A DNA stretch of 64,000 nt from Thermobifida halotolerans (GTDB taxonomy: Bacteria; Actinomycetota; Actinomycetes; Streptosporangiales; Streptosporangiaceae). The notes below the pieces were generated by a model, which saw only the letters and a program-made list of their open reading frames with translations, did not search any database and was not told the origin of the DNA. The position numbers and the translations under genes were made by a program. The stretch is taken from the NCBI RefSeq assembly GCF_003574835.2, contig NZ_CP063196.1, positions 1,736,001-1,800,000 on the forward strand. The letters are read 5' to 3'. This document shows positions 51,497 to 59,950 of the stretch, piece after piece. The number at the start of each line of letters is the position of its first letter. Within the stretch, counting starts at the first letter, position 1.

Positions 51497-51555
51497 ATCC
51501 AGTGGCGATCATGGAGAGTACCGTCTGCCCTCCACCACAGTCCGGAGCCCCTGCC

Positions 51556-52602
51556 TTGCCTGCCCCTGAGAACACCAGACGCCCTGTCGGGATCAACGAC
51601 GTCGCGGCCCGGGCGGGCGTGTCTCCGGGAACCGTGTCCAACGTGCTCAACCGCCCCGAACGGGTGGCCGAGGCCACCCGGCTCAGGGTCGAGCGGGCGA
51701 TCCGGGAACTGGACTACGTGCGCAACTCCTCGGGCCGCAGCCTGCGCGCGGGCCGCAGCGACTCCGTCGGCCTGCTCGTCCTGGACGTCACCAACCCCTT
51801 CTTCACGATGGTCGCCCGGGGTGTGGAGGACCAGGCCGCCGAGGACGGCCTCACGGTGATGCTGCTGAACTCGGCGGAGAACCCCGAGCGGCAGCGGCGC
51901 TCCCTGCGCGTCCTGGCCGAGCACCGCGCGGCGGGGGCCGTGGTGATGCCGGTCGACAACGACGTGGCCGACCTGCTGTGGCTGCGGGAGCGCGGCATCC
52001 CGTGGGTGCTGCTGGACCGCGGCGACGTCGCCGTCGACGTGGGCAGCAGCGTGTACGTGGACAACCACGCGGGCGGCCTGGCCGCGGGACGGCACCTGGT
52101 CAGCCTCGGACACGAGCGGATCACCTACCTGAGCGGCCCGCTGTCGCTGGAGCAGTGCCGCACCCGCCTGGCCGGGCTGCGCGCCGCCCTGGAGGAGAAC
52201 GGCGTCGAGGCCGGCGACGCGGTCCGGCTGATCGAGGCCCCCTCGCTGACCGCCGACTCCGGGGAGAAGGCCGTGGAGGAGGTGCTGGCGGGCGGCCCCC
52301 GGCGGCGCCCCCAGGCGGTGTTCTGCGCCAACGACCAGCTCGCGCTCGGCCTGCTCAAGGGGCTGGGGGCGCGCGGCCTCTCCGTTCCCGACGACCTGTC
52401 GGTGGTCGGCTACGACGACGTCGACGTCGCGGCCCTGGTCCACCCCGGCCTGACCACCGTCGCCCAGCCCAAGTACCAGATCGGCCGCGCGGCGATGCGC
52501 CTGCTCGCCGCCGAGATCCACGAACCCCGGGGCGCGCACGAGCGCCTGGTGTTCACCCCACGGCTGGTGGTGCGGGGCTCCACCGCCGCCCACCGCGGCT
52601 GA
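51556..52602 (+). CDS. LacI-family regulator of the rhamnose operon
   Basis: 348 residues. The N-terminal [30 protein letters not shown] and hinge helix ([18 protein letters not shown]) are followed by a periplasmic-binding-protein-like effector domain ([69 protein letters not shown]). The TTG at 51556 has GGAG eight bases upstream. An ATG at 51511 is in frame but lies within the predicted promoter and has no ribosome binding site, so it is the alternative start. Divergent from the rhamnose ABC genes, it probably binds rhamnose or a phosphorylated intermediate. Confidence 0.88.
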   Translation: MPAPENTRRPVGINDVAARAGVSPGTVSNVLNRPERVAEATRLRVERAIRELDYVRNSSGRSLRAGRSDSVGLLVLDVTNPFFTMVARGVEDQAAEDGLTVMLLNSAENPERQRRSLRVLAEHRAAGAVVMPVDNDVADLLWLRERGIPWVLLDRGDVAVDVGSSVYVDNHAGGLAAGRHLVSLGHERITYLSGPLSLEQCRTRLAGLRAALEENGVEAGDAVRLIEAPSLTADSGEKAVEEVLAGGPRRRPQAVFCANDQLALGLLKGLGARGLSVPDDLSVVGYDDVDVAALVHPGLTTVAQPKYQIGRAAMRLLAAEIHEPRGAHERLVFTPRLVVRGSTAAHRG

Positions 52603-52631
52603 CCCCGGCGGCTCCCCGCGCGAACGACAGA

Positions 52632-52661
52632 AGGGGGCGGTCGCCGCGGCGACCGCCCCCT
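52632..52661. terminator. Bidirectional terminator, 30-bp perfect palindrome
   Basis: AGGGGGCGGTCGCCG (52632-52646) is the exact reverse complement of 52647-52661. It lies between lacI and the convergent xylA, insulating the rhamnose locus from the xylose locus. Confidence 0.8.
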
Positions 52662-52677
52662 GCCCCCTTCTCCAGGG

Positions 52678-53835
52678 TCAGCGCACGCCCATGAGGTACT
52701 CCAGGGCGATCTGGTCCAGCCGCTCGAAGTGGTAGCCGCGCCTGCCCACCTCGTCCAGGTCGATCGTCTCGGCGCGCAGGTCCGCCACGCTCTCTCCCGG
52801 CTCCAGGGTGGGCCGCTCCAGCTCGAAGACCCGCGCGGCCTCCATGGCCTCGCGCACCTCGGGGTCGGCGCGGAACGCCTCCGCCTTGGCCTTGAGGATG
52901 AGGTAGTTGCGCATGCAGTTGCGCGCCGCCTCCCACACCCCGCTCATGTCCTCGGTGCGGGGGGTCTTGAAGTCGAAGTGCCGCGGCCCGTCGTAGCCGT
53001 GGCTCTCCAACAGGTTGACCAGGAAGAACGCGTCCCTCAGGTCGCCCGCGCCGAACCGCAGGTCCTGGTCGTACTTGATGCCGCGCTGGCCGTTGAGGTC
53101 GATGTGGAACAGCTTGCCGTGCCACAGCGCCTGGGCCACGCCGTGGGTGAAGCTCAGCCCCGCCATCTGCTCGTGGCCGACCTCGGGGTTGAGCCCCACC
53201 ATCTCGGGGTGCTCCAGCTCGTTGATGAAGGCCAGCGCGTGCCCGATGGTGGGCAGCAGCACGTCGCCGCGCGGCTCGTTGGGCTTGGGCTCGATCGCGA
53301 ACCGCAGCCCGTAGCCCTGGGAGCGGACGTAGTCGCACAGGATGTCGAAGGCCTCGCGCAGCCGGTCCAGGGCGGCGGCGTCGTTCTTGCCCGCCTCGAA
53401 CTCGGCGCCGTCCATGCCGCCCCAGCACACGTAGGTGCGCGCGCCCAGCTCGGCGGCCAGGTCGATGTTGCGCATCACCTTGCGCAGGGCGTAGCGGCGC
53501 ACGTCGCGGCTGTTGGAGGTGAAGCCGCCGTCGCGGAACACCGGGTGGCTGAACAGGTTGGTGGTGACCATGGGCACGGCCAGGCCGGACTCGCCCAGCG
53601 CCTTGGTGAAGCGCTTGATGACGGCGTCGCGCTCGGTGTCGCCGCTGCCCGGCGGGATGAGGTCGTCGTCGTGGAAGGTGATGCCGTAGGCGCCCAGCTC
53701 GCTGAGCTTCCCCACCGCCTCGACGGGGTCGAGGGCGGGGCGCACGGCCTCCCCGAAGGTGTTGTGGCCGCGCCATCCCACGGTCCACAGTCCGAAGCTG
53801 AACCGGTCCTCGGGGGTGGGCTGGTAGTCGGTCAT
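52678..53835 (-). CDS. xylA: Xylose isomerase XylA
   Basis: 385 residues, the size of class I actinobacterial glucose/xylose isomerases. TIM-barrel motifs are [36 protein letters not shown] (catalytic His at about 55), [44 protein letters not shown] and [10 protein letters not shown]. These include the Glu, Asp and His ligands of the two divalent metals. It converts D-xylose to D-xylulose. It follows xylB in one operon, 34 bp downstream. The strand order is xylB then xylA. Confidence 0.95.
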   Translation of the reverse strand: MTDYQPTPEDRFSFGLWTVGWRGHNTFGEAVRPALDPVEAVGKLSELGAYGITFHDDDLIPPGSGDTERDAVIKRFTKALGESGLAVPMVTTNLFSHPVFRDGGFTSNSRDVRRYALRKVMRNIDLAAELGARTYVCWGGMDGAEFEAGKNDAAALDRLREAFDILCDYVRSQGYGLRFAIEPKPNEPRGDVLLPTIGHALAFINELEHPEMVGLNPEVGHEQMAGLSFTHGVAQALWHGKLFHIDLNGQRGIKYDQDLRFGAGDLRDAFFLVNLLESHGYDGPRHFDFKTPRTEDMSGVWEAARNCMRNYLILKAKAEAFRADPEVREAMEAARVFELERPTLEPGESVADLRAETIDLDEVGRRGYHFERLDQIALEYLMGVR

Positions 53836-53869
53836 GCTGGCCTCTTTCGTGGTCGACGGGACTTGCGGT

Positions 53870-55258
53870 TCAGAGTCGGTCGCGGGCGGCGGCGTAGCGC
53901 TCCCGCACCTGCGGGGTGGGGTCGGCCTCGCTCACGGCGGTCGAGGCGTTCTCCCACGCGGGCGGCTCGGCGGTGCCGGACAGCGCCCAGGCGGCCTGGC
54001 GGGCGGCGCCGTCGGCGACGTACTCGCCCTCGGCGGGCACGGTGACGGGGCGGCCCAGGACCCGCGGGGCGAGGGCGCGGACCGCGGCCGAGCGCGCGCC
54101 GCCCCCGACGAGCAGGACCCGGCGCACCGGCACCCCCTGGTCGACCAGGGCGTCCACGGCGTCGGCCAGACCGCACAGCATGCCCTCGACGAAGGCGCGC
54201 GCCACGTTCTCCGGGCGCAGGTTGGCGCGGGTGAGGCCGTCCAGGCGGCCGGTGGCCTCCGGCAGGTCGGGGGTGCGCTCGCCGTCCAGGTAGGGCAGCA
54301 GCACCAGGCCGTCCGCGCCCGGAGGGGCCGCCAGCGCCAACCGGTCGAACTCGGCCAGGTCCACGCCCAGCGCGGCGGCCCCGGCGCTCAGGACGCGGGC
54401 GGCGTTGAGGGTGCACACCAGCGGCAGGAAGCGGCCGGTGGCGTCGGCGAACCCGGCGACGGCGCCGGTGGGGTCGGCGGTGGGCTTCTCGGCGACGGCG
54501 AAGGCGGTGCCGGAGGTGCCGATGGAGACCACGACGTCGCCGGGGCGGGCGTCCAGGGCCAGCGCGGCGGCCATGTTGTCGCCGGTTCCGGCGGCCACCA
54601 CGCCGATGGACGGCAGTTCGGGGGCGCGGACCTCGCCGACCGCCTCGGCCGGGTCGGCGACGCGGGGGATGCGCAGCTCGCGGCCGAAGGCCAGGGTGAG
54701 CAGGTCGGTGCGGTAGGCGCCCGCGGCCGCGTCGTAGTAGCCGGTGCCGGAGGCGTCGCCGCGGTCGGTGACGGGTTCGGTGGCGCGGGTGAGGCGCTGG
54801 GTGATCCAGTCGTGGGGCAGCAGGACGCTCTCGGCGCGCGCGGCGTTGTCGGGTTCGTTGCGGGCCAGCCAGCGCAGCTTGGTCACGGTGAAGCTGGCCA
54901 CGGGCACCGAGCCGACCGCCCTGCTCCACTCCCCCGGTCCGCCCAGTTCGGCGACGAGGTCGGCGGCCGCGCCCGCGGAGCGGGTGTCGTTCCACAGCAG
55001 CGCGTCGCGCACGGGCTCGCCGTCGGCGTCGAGCGCGACCATGCCGTGCTGCTGGGCGGCGACGGCGATGGCGGCGACGTCGTCGAGCAGCCCGCCACCA
55101 GCGGCCTCGAGCAGGGCCTGCCACCACGCGTGCGGGCTGACCTCGGTCCCTTCGGGGTGAGGCGCGCGGCCGGAGCGGACGAGCGCTCCGGTGGCGGCGT
55201 CGCGGACGACGATCTTGGTGGCCTGGGTGGAGGAGTCGACTCCGGCGACGAGCGGCAT
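53870..55258 (-). CDS. xylB: Xylulokinase XylB
   Basis: 462 residues, FGGY family. [16 protein letters not shown] (phosphate 1), [18 protein letters not shown] (substrate; QHGMV motif of xylulokinases), [49 protein letters not shown] and [22 protein letters not shown] (adenosine motif). It phosphorylates D-xylulose to xylulose-5-phosphate. ATG at 55258, first gene of the xylBA operon and divergent from the ROK regulator. Confidence 0.94.
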   Translation of the reverse strand: MPLVAGVDSSTQATKIVVRDAATGALVRSGRAPHPEGTEVSPHAWWQALLEAAGGGLLDDVAAIAVAAQQHGMVALDADGEPVRDALLWNDTRSAGAAADLVAELGGPGEWSRAVGSVPVASFTVTKLRWLARNEPDNAARAESVLLPHDWITQRLTRATEPVTDRGDASGTGYYDAAAGAYRTDLLTLAFGRELRIPRVADPAEAVGEVRAPELPSIGVVAAGTGDNMAAALALDARPGDVVVSIGTSGTAFAVAEKPTADPTGAVAGFADATGRFLPLVCTLNAARVLSAGAAALGVDLAEFDRLALAAPPGADGLVLLPYLDGERTPDLPEATGRLDGLTRANLRPENVARAFVEGMLCGLADAVDALVDQGVPVRRVLLVGGGARSAAVRALAPRVLGRPVTVPAEGEYVADGAARQAAWALSGTAEPPAWENASTAVSEADPTPQVRERYAAARDRL

Positions 55259-55292
55259 GGGGCCTCTCTTTGGTGGGGCGGTACGACATCTA

Positions 55293-55320
55293 TTAGTTTT
55301 GTGTTTGAACGAATTGGTTG
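55293..55320. promoter_or_regulatory. Probable XylR (ROK) operator
   Basis: The divergent xylB/xylR interval holds one AT-rich stretch, TTAGTTTTGTGTTTGAAC followed by GAATTGGTTG. Its dyad (TTAGTTTxxxxTTTGAAC...) resembles the 'TTAGTTTGTTTxxACAAACTAA' class of operators bound by ROK-type XylR proteins. It should control both directions. Confidence 0.5.
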
Positions 55321-55411
55321 TCAATCCTCGACCGGGCAGAAACCAGCACACTGGAGGTCGAGGACGCGGAGGGGCACGCCGTGGGGGCGTGCACGGGAGG
55401 GGAGCCGCCGC

Positions 55412-56665
55412 ATGGTGGGCGCAAGCGAGGGACCGGCCGGATTCCAGGCCGTCAGGGAGACCAACCTGGGCATCGTGCTGCGCACGATCCGCACCAGCGC
55501 GCCGTGCTCGCGGGCGGTGGTCGCCGCGTCGACCGGCCTGACCAAGGCCACCGTCTCCAGCCTGGTGGCCGAGCTCATCGACCGGGGTCTGGTGTGCGAG
55601 ACCGGACTGGTCAACCAGCGCCGGGTGGGCCGCCCCGGCATGATGCTGACCGTCAACGGCTCCACCCTGGTCGCGATCGGGGTGGAGGTCAACGTCGACT
55701 ACATCGCCCTGGCAGCCGTCGACCTGCTGGAACGCGAGGTGCTCACCCGGCACGTGGCCTTCGACGCCCGCTCGGCCGGCCCCGAGGAGTGCGCGGCGCG
55801 GCTGCGCGACCTGCTGCTGGAGGTCACCGGCGACCCCCTGCTGCACGAGCGGCCGCTGCTGGGCGTGAGCGTGGCGGTGCCCGCGCTCATCGACGTCGCC
55901 GCCGGAACCGTCACCAACGCCCCCAACCTCGGCTGGCACCACTTCCCCATGCAGCGGCGGCTGACGGACCTGCTGGCCGACACCGCGCTGGCCGGGGCCC
56001 CGGTGCTGGTCGACAACGACGCCAACCTGGGCGCGGTCGCCGAGTACCGGGGCGGCCACCTGGCCCGCACCATGGACCTGGTGTACCTGACCGGTGAGGT
56101 CGGCATCGGCGCGGGCGTGCTGATGAACGGCGAGCCGCTGCGCGGCGCCAGCGGGTTCGCCGGGGAGATCGGGCACATCCCGCTGCTCAAGGACGGGCCG
56201 AGGTGCGCGTGCGGGCAGCGCGGCTGCCTGGAGGCGCTGGCGGGGGTGGAGGCGATCCTGCGCCGCGCCGTCCCCGACCTGGTGCCGGACGCTCCGGTGC
56301 GCGGCAGCGTCGTGGGGTCGCTGATCGAGGAGACCGCGCGCCGCGCCGAGGCCGACGACGCCACGGCGCTTCGGGCGCTGCACGACGCGGGAAGCTGGCT
56401 GGGCCGCGCCGCGGCGACCCTGGTCAACCTGCTCAACCCCAGCGCGATCATCCTGGGCGGCTACTTCGTGCCGCTCGCCCCGTGGCTGCTGCCGTCCTGC
56501 CGGGAGGCGATGGCCGCGCACTCCTTCGCCCCCGACAGCGGCAACTGCCGCGTCGAGCCCTCCGCCCTGGGCCTGAGCGCGGCGGCGCGGGGAGGGGCGA
56601 TGGCCCTGATCGACGCCCTGGACACCGGCTCCCTGCCGCTGCCCCCGGGCAGCTCGGCGGCCTGA
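55412..56665 (+). CDS. xylR: ROK-family xylose repressor (XylR type)
   Basis: 417 residues. An N-terminal winged helix ([46 protein letters not shown]) is followed by a ROK sugar-kinase-like domain: [69 protein letters not shown] and the zinc-binding [12 protein letters not shown]. XylR proteins of this type repress xylose genes and are relieved by D-xylose. ATG at 55412, divergent from xylBA. Confidence 0.9.
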   Translation: MVGASEGPAGFQAVRETNLGIVLRTIRTSAPCSRAVVAASTGLTKATVSSLVAELIDRGLVCETGLVNQRRVGRPGMMLTVNGSTLVAIGVEVNVDYIALAAVDLLEREVLTRHVAFDARSAGPEECAARLRDLLLEVTGDPLLHERPLLGVSVAVPALIDVAAGTVTNAPNLGWHHFPMQRRLTDLLADTALAGAPVLVDNDANLGAVAEYRGGHLARTMDLVYLTGEVGIGAGVLMNGEPLRGASGFAGEIGHIPLLKDGPRCACGQRGCLEALAGVEAILRRAVPDLVPDAPVRGSVVGSLIEETARRAEADDATALRALHDAGSWLGRAAATLVNLLNPSAIILGGYFVPLAPWLLPSCREAMAAHSFAPDSGNCRVEPSALGLSAAARGGAMALIDALDTGSLPLPPGSSAA

Positions 56666-56734
56666 GCGCGACGGCCCCGGGACCGCACCCGCGTGCCGAG
56701 CGCGGCCCCGGCGTCATACCCGGTGGGAGCTGCC

Positions 56735-57305
56735 GCCGGTCCTGCTTGAGACCGGCGGGGAAGACGGCCCACTCGGAGCGGGCGCGACCGAGACGGCCGA
56801 GGTCACGGTGCCGGGTGTCGCGGACCAGCACCGCCTCGGGGATCCCACCGGGGTTGGAGTGCCGAGTTCTGTGGTGGGCGCGGGCCGAAGAAGGCGGGGG
56901 CGGGGTATTCCATCTCAACCCCCGCGGTGGGTTCCCACGGGCTGGCCGCGCCTGGTCGAGGCGCCCCGGCGCCGAGTCCGGACGCGCCTCCACGGGCGGA
57001 CCGGGGCAAGGACACCGGCCGCCCCGGACCGGCCCCCCTACAAGGGGTGCGGGGTGGTCTTTCCCGTACCGGAAGGTGGGGCCGTGTCCGGACTCGGCGC
57101 CGGGGCGCCTCGACCGGCCACCGGCAGCCGGTGGGGTCCCATCGCGGGGGCGGGGCTGGAATACCTCCGGACCGGCCGCTCCGGCCCGGGACCGGCTCGC
57201 GGGCTCCCTACACCCCGATGCCTCACGAGAACCCTCCCATCAGAGTCCAGTCAGCGACCTCGACGCAGTCGGATTCTCCCGGCTGTGGCTGGACTTGTGC
57301 GTGGC
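56735..57305 (-). pseudogene. DUF397 gene split by an insertion
   Basis: Two separated minus-strand fragments match the intact DUF397 gene at 57331-57522. The N-terminal half (near 57300-57255) reads HKSSHSREN and, after a one-base shift, DCVEVAD, corresponding to WHKSSYSNESGGACVEVA. The C-terminal half (about 56860-56740) reads PEAVLVRDTRHRDLGRLG..., corresponding to PEAVLVRDTQHRDLGHLG. The 413 bp between them (56841-57253) has no counterpart in the intact gene. The copy is a duplicated, interrupted and frameshifted relic. Confidence 0.65.
56841..57253. mobile_element. Foldback/MITE-like insertion with long inverted repeats
   Basis: The insert inside the DUF397 relic has two arms of about 100 bp (roughly 56881-56983 and 57086-57190) that are reverse complements of each other. 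The arms include a perfect 30-bp stretch (56954-56983 versus 57086-57115, starting GGTCGAGGCGCCCCGG) and a matching GGTATTCC block further out. The loop between them is about 100 bp. It encodes no transposase. Terminal sequences are less alike, and no clear target-site duplication could be read. Confidence 0.55.
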
Positions 57306-57330
57306 GGCCGAACCGGTGAGGACCTGCTGA

Positions 57331-57522
57331 CTACAGACGCCCGGCCTTCAACACGGTGAGGAACTCCGCCCACGCCTTCGGTGCGAAGCCCAGATGACCG
57401 AGGTCGCGGTGTTGGGTGTCGCGGACCAGCACCGCCTCGGGGGTCTCGGCGACCTCGACGCAGGCTCCGCCGCTCTCGTTGCTGTAGCTGGACTTGTGCC
57501 AGTCAAGACTGTGGGGGGCCAT
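57331..57522 (-). CDS. DUF397 protein (Scr2-like)
   Basis: 63 residues. DWHKSSYSNESGGACVEVAETPEAVLVRDTQHRDLGHLGF and AWAEFLTVLKAG are the complete DUF397 domain. In Streptomyces such proteins pair with an upstream XRE/DUF5753 regulator (Scr1/Scr2-type modules that influence antibiotic production and behave like toxin-antitoxin pairs). Here the ATG overlaps the XRE stop by one base, so they are coupled. A decayed second copy lies just downstream. Confidence 0.9.
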   Translation of the reverse strand: MAPHSLDWHKSSYSNESGGACVEVAETPEAVLVRDTQHRDLGHLGFAPKAWAEFLTVLKAGRL

Positions 57523-58325
57523 CAGAACTCTCCTTGGATCTGTGCGATCAACTGTCGGGACGCTCCCAGAGGCAGGGCCGCTCCCCGCAGGTCAGAGAAC
57601 AGTTGGGAGTAGTCGTCCACTGCGTCCGAGTCGTCCGTGGGCGTTCCAGAGCGTCGTGTCTCCACATACAGGACAGGATTGCGTCTGGGAACCGTGAACA
57701 GCATAAAACTGTTGGTCAGTCCCGGATGGTGGTCACTGTCGTAGGGCACCACCTGGACGGAAACGTGTGGCTTCTCGCTCTCTTCCAGCAGATTACCGAG
57801 CTGCCGCTTCATCACCTCGCGCCCCCCGGTGGGACGGCGCAGCACCCCCTCGTCCACGACGACGACCAGACGGGGTGGACGCTCTCGGTCAAAGATCTTC
57901 TTGCGGTTCATCCGGCCGCGCACCAACTCCTCAATCTCAGCAGGAGTGTCCCGAGGACGACCGACACGGAAGATGTGCTCGGCGTACTCCTCGGTCTGCA
58001 ACAACCCCGGAATCAGAAGAGGGTGGTACTCCCAGATCTCAGAGGCGGCCCGTTCGATGTCGGCCACCTTCTCGTACCAGGTCGGCAGCCCCGTTCCGGT
58101 GGAACGGTCCCACAGTTCGGTGAGTGTGCCAGGCGTGCCGAGTGCGGCGTCAATTCGTTCTATATGGTCCCTTTTGATGCCGCGTGCACCGCGCTCCATC
58201 GCACTGAGCATGGTCGGCGAGACCATTACCAGCTTCGCCAACTCCTCCTGCGAAAGCCCAGATCGTTGCCGCTGCTCCCGGATCTTCCGGCCAATCCTGA
58301 TCCAGCGGCCCCTGTCTTTCTGCAC
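57522..58325 (-). CDS. XRE-family regulator with DUF5753 domain (Scr1-like)
   Basis: 267 residues from GTG at 58325. The N-terminal HTH_31-type domain is IGRKIREQRQRSGLSQEELAKLVMVSPTMLSAMERGARG. DUF5753 follows from about residue 85 (YEKVADIERAASEIWEYHPLLIPGLLQTEEYA; FDRERPPRLVVVVDEGVLRRPTGG; HVSVQVVPYDSDHHPGLTNSFMLF). It is coupled to the DUF397 gene by a TGATG overlap. Such pairs are abundant in actinobacteria and act in developmental or antibiotic control. It is divergent from the ATPase operon on the other side of a hairpin. Confidence 0.92.
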   Translation of the reverse strand: MQKDRGRWIRIGRKIREQRQRSGLSQEELAKLVMVSPTMLSAMERGARGIKRDHIERIDAALGTPGTLTELWDRSTGTGLPTWYEKVADIERAASEIWEYHPLLIPGLLQTEEYAEHIFRVGRPRDTPAEIEELVRGRMNRKKIFDRERPPRLVVVVDEGVLRRPTGGREVMKRQLGNLLEESEKPHVSVQVVPYDSDHHPGLTNSFMLFTVPRRNPVLYVETRRSGTPTDDSDAVDDYSQLFSDLRGAALPLGASRQLIAQIQGEF

Positions 58326-58493
58326 TACTTCCCTCCCTCCTGCACTAGCCCTGCACAGTCACTTACTGCGCATGACTCATTACTTGACTTTAGTCAAAGG
58401 GATGGAAACCGTCTAGCGATTCAGGAAGTGTGTGGACACCGAAGGACAGCGAAAGAACGCGATTTTCTTCCGCACCAGCCTTCACACACAAAC

Positions 58494-58529
58494 GGCCCTG
58501 ACCCGGTGTAGCAGCACCGGATCAGGGCC
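58494..58529. terminator. Strong stem-loop upstream of small ORF/ATPase genes
   Basis: GGCCCTGA (58494-58501) pairs with TCAGGGCC (58522-58529), and inside it CCGGTG (58503-58508) pairs with CACCGG (58515-58520). It lies in the interval between the divergent xre and ATPase genes. It may be a leader hairpin or attenuator of the plus-strand transcript. Confidence 0.6.
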
Positions 58530-58564
58530 TTAGCCCCCGACCTGACTCGACCAGGTGGTGACTC

Positions 58565-58660
58565 ATGCAAAAGCCTACTGCCCGCCCCGTGCCTGAAACG
58601 CGGCATCCGTCTCGTGTGCGCCTCTATGTTCTTTGTTCCGGAAAGGCGGTGGCGCGGTGA
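58565..58660 (+). CDS. 31-residue ORF coupled to the ATPase gene
   Basis: ATG at 58565 opens a 31-codon frame (MQKPTARPVPETRH..., ending LYVLCSGKAVAR) whose TGA overlaps the downstream GTG by two bases. A GGTGG lies six bases before the ATG. The small basic peptide has no known domain. The overlap implies translational coupling. Confidence 0.45.
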   Translation: MQKPTARPVPETRHPSRVRLYVLCSGKAVAR

Positions 58661-59067
58661 CCGTCGCGTTCACGTCCTTTCCCGGCGTGCCGGACAGCGT
58701 GGCCGCCGCGCGCCGGTTCGTGGTCGGCGCGGTCCGGTTGTGCCCGCGTTCCGCCGCTCCGGACGAGGTGGTGGAGCGGGCCGAACTGATCGTCTCGGAG
58801 TTGGCGACGAACGCGATCCTGCACACGCACTCGGGTGACCCCGGCGGGTTCTTCAAGGTGCGGGTACACGTGGACGGGCGCGGTGTACGGGCCGAGGTGC
58901 GCACCCTGCACCCGCGCCTGTGGCAGTCCGCGCCCCACGTGGTCAAGCCCGAAGACCCGTTCCGCGAGCACGGCCGGGGTCTGTTCCTGGTCGACCAGCT
59001 CGCCACCGAGTGGGGCACCCTCGCCCCCTGGGAGGAAGGCGTGTACTTCCTCCTCGCCTGGCCCTGA
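58657..59067 (+). CDS. HATPase_c_2 anti-sigma-factor-like ATP-binding protein
   Basis: 136 residues from GTG at 58657. FPGVPDSVAAARRFVVGAVRLC, the N-box ELIVSELATNAILHTHSGD, then VRAEVRTLHPRLWQ and a G-box EHGRGLFLVDQLATEWGT are the GHKL ATPase motifs of RsbW-like serine kinases. In actinobacteria such proteins often sit next to XRE/DUF397 genes, as here. A TTG at 58633 would add eight residues. The GTG fits the coupled upstream ORF better. Confidence 0.85.
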   Translation: MTVAFTSFPGVPDSVAAARRFVVGAVRLCPRSAAPDEVVERAELIVSELATNAILHTHSGDPGGFFKVRVHVDGRGVRAEVRTLHPRLWQSAPHVVKPEDPFREHGRGLFLVDQLATEWGTLAPWEEGVYFLLAWP

Positions 59068-59072
59068 CCTTG

Positions 59073-59130
59073 TTGATCTTGATACCGGGGGTCGTTCTCC
59101 GCGATCTTCGGCCCCCGGTGTCGATCTCAA
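59073..59130. terminator. Terminator after the ATPase gene
   Basis: TTGATCTTGATACCGGGGG (59073-59091) pairs imperfectly with the sequence 59112-59130 (CCCCCGGTGTCGATCTCAA) around a 20-nt loop, starting six bases after the stop. Confidence 0.65.
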
Positions 59131-59183
59131 CGCCCGTCTGTCCGCGCCTCCGGTCGGGGGTTTGGGTCTGCGGTCACCCAGCG

Positions 59184-59359
59184 GGATGTGTTTCGGCCGG
59201 GAGGCCCGGCAACCCCTGCCTGGGCTCCGGGTTTCGGAGGGATGGAAAGGCCCGTGTGTGCTCGGGGCTCTGCCACCCCTCGACTGCGGGCACCATCCCC
59301 ATCCCTCCCCCACCCCTGGAGAGGTGAAAGCTGCCGCGCCTCGCGGCAGAAACACACCC
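59184..59359. repeat. Foldback element with inverted ends (about 176 bp)
   Basis: The left end (GATGTGTTTCGGCCGGGAGG from 59185, continuing CCCGGCA) is mirrored by the right end, whose reverse complement reads GGTGTGTTTCTGCCGCGAGG, then CGCGGCA. Inner blocks GGAGGGATGG (near 59237) and its complement near 59300 are also inverted. No coding capacity. The element lies directly upstream of a truncated XRE gene. Confidence 0.5.
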
Positions 59360-59418
59360 CGCACCCGATCGCCAACCCCAACCACCCGACCACACCAATC
59401 CCGAAGAACCTCAGGACC

Positions 59419-59922
59419 ATGCCGCAGCCGCTGATCACCCGCGCCGCCCTCAAGGCCGCCATCACCGCCCGCGAACTCAACCCCAACCACCCCGTCTTCC
59501 CCACCGAGTTCTGGACCCATCCGGTCGTCGCCCGGGCCGTGGCCCGCCTCGACACCACCACCCTCATCCGCCAGGCCCGCACACTCACCCCCATCACCCA
59601 GGAACAACTCGCCCACCTCACCGGACTCACCCAGGCCACCATCTCCCGCATCGAACACGGCCGCACCCAACTCCGCGACCTCGACCGGATCCACGCCCTC
59701 CTCACCGGCCTCGGCGCACCCCACCCCCCGTCTCTCAAGGGCACTGACCCCCTGGACGGCTACACCGTCCGCGCCGTCATCGCCGACAACCCCGACGGCC
59801 ACACCGTGGTCCTCCACGCCCCCACCCAAACGGTCGCCCAAGCCCTCACCCACACCGGAAAACCCGTAGCCACACCACTCCCCCCACCCCCCACCCACCC
59901 CGAATGGCCCCCACCCCGATAG
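59419..59922 (+). CDS. XRE-type HTH protein, probably truncated
   Basis: 167 residues. The N-terminus FPTEFWTHPVVARAVARLDTTTLIRQARTL, then the HTH ITQEQLAHLTGLTQATISRIEHGRTQLRDLDRIHALLTGLG, matches the start of long actinobacterial XRE regulators that normally carry about 250 further residues of TPR-like helices. Here the protein ends soon after the HTH in a Pro/Thr-rich tail (VATPLPPPPTHPEWPPPR). It may be a short functional variant or a truncated gene. It ends 28 bp before the convergent cas3 stop. Confidence 0.65.
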   Translation: MPQPLITRAALKAAITARELNPNHPVFPTEFWTHPVVARAVARLDTTTLIRQARTLTPITQEQLAHLTGLTQATISRIEHGRTQLRDLDRIHALLTGLGAPHPPSLKGTDPLDGYTVRAVIADNPDGHTVVLHAPTQTVAQALTHTGKPVATPLPPPPTHPEWPPPR

Positions 59923-59950
59923 TGATGGCCGTGTCCCGGCGTTTCCCGCT

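Noticed and set aside
53834-55411. Long plus-strand ORF antisense to xylB continuing into the ROK gene
   Set aside because: Its sequence is the usual high-GC antisense shadow of xylB. Only the part from ATG 55412 matches the ROK family.
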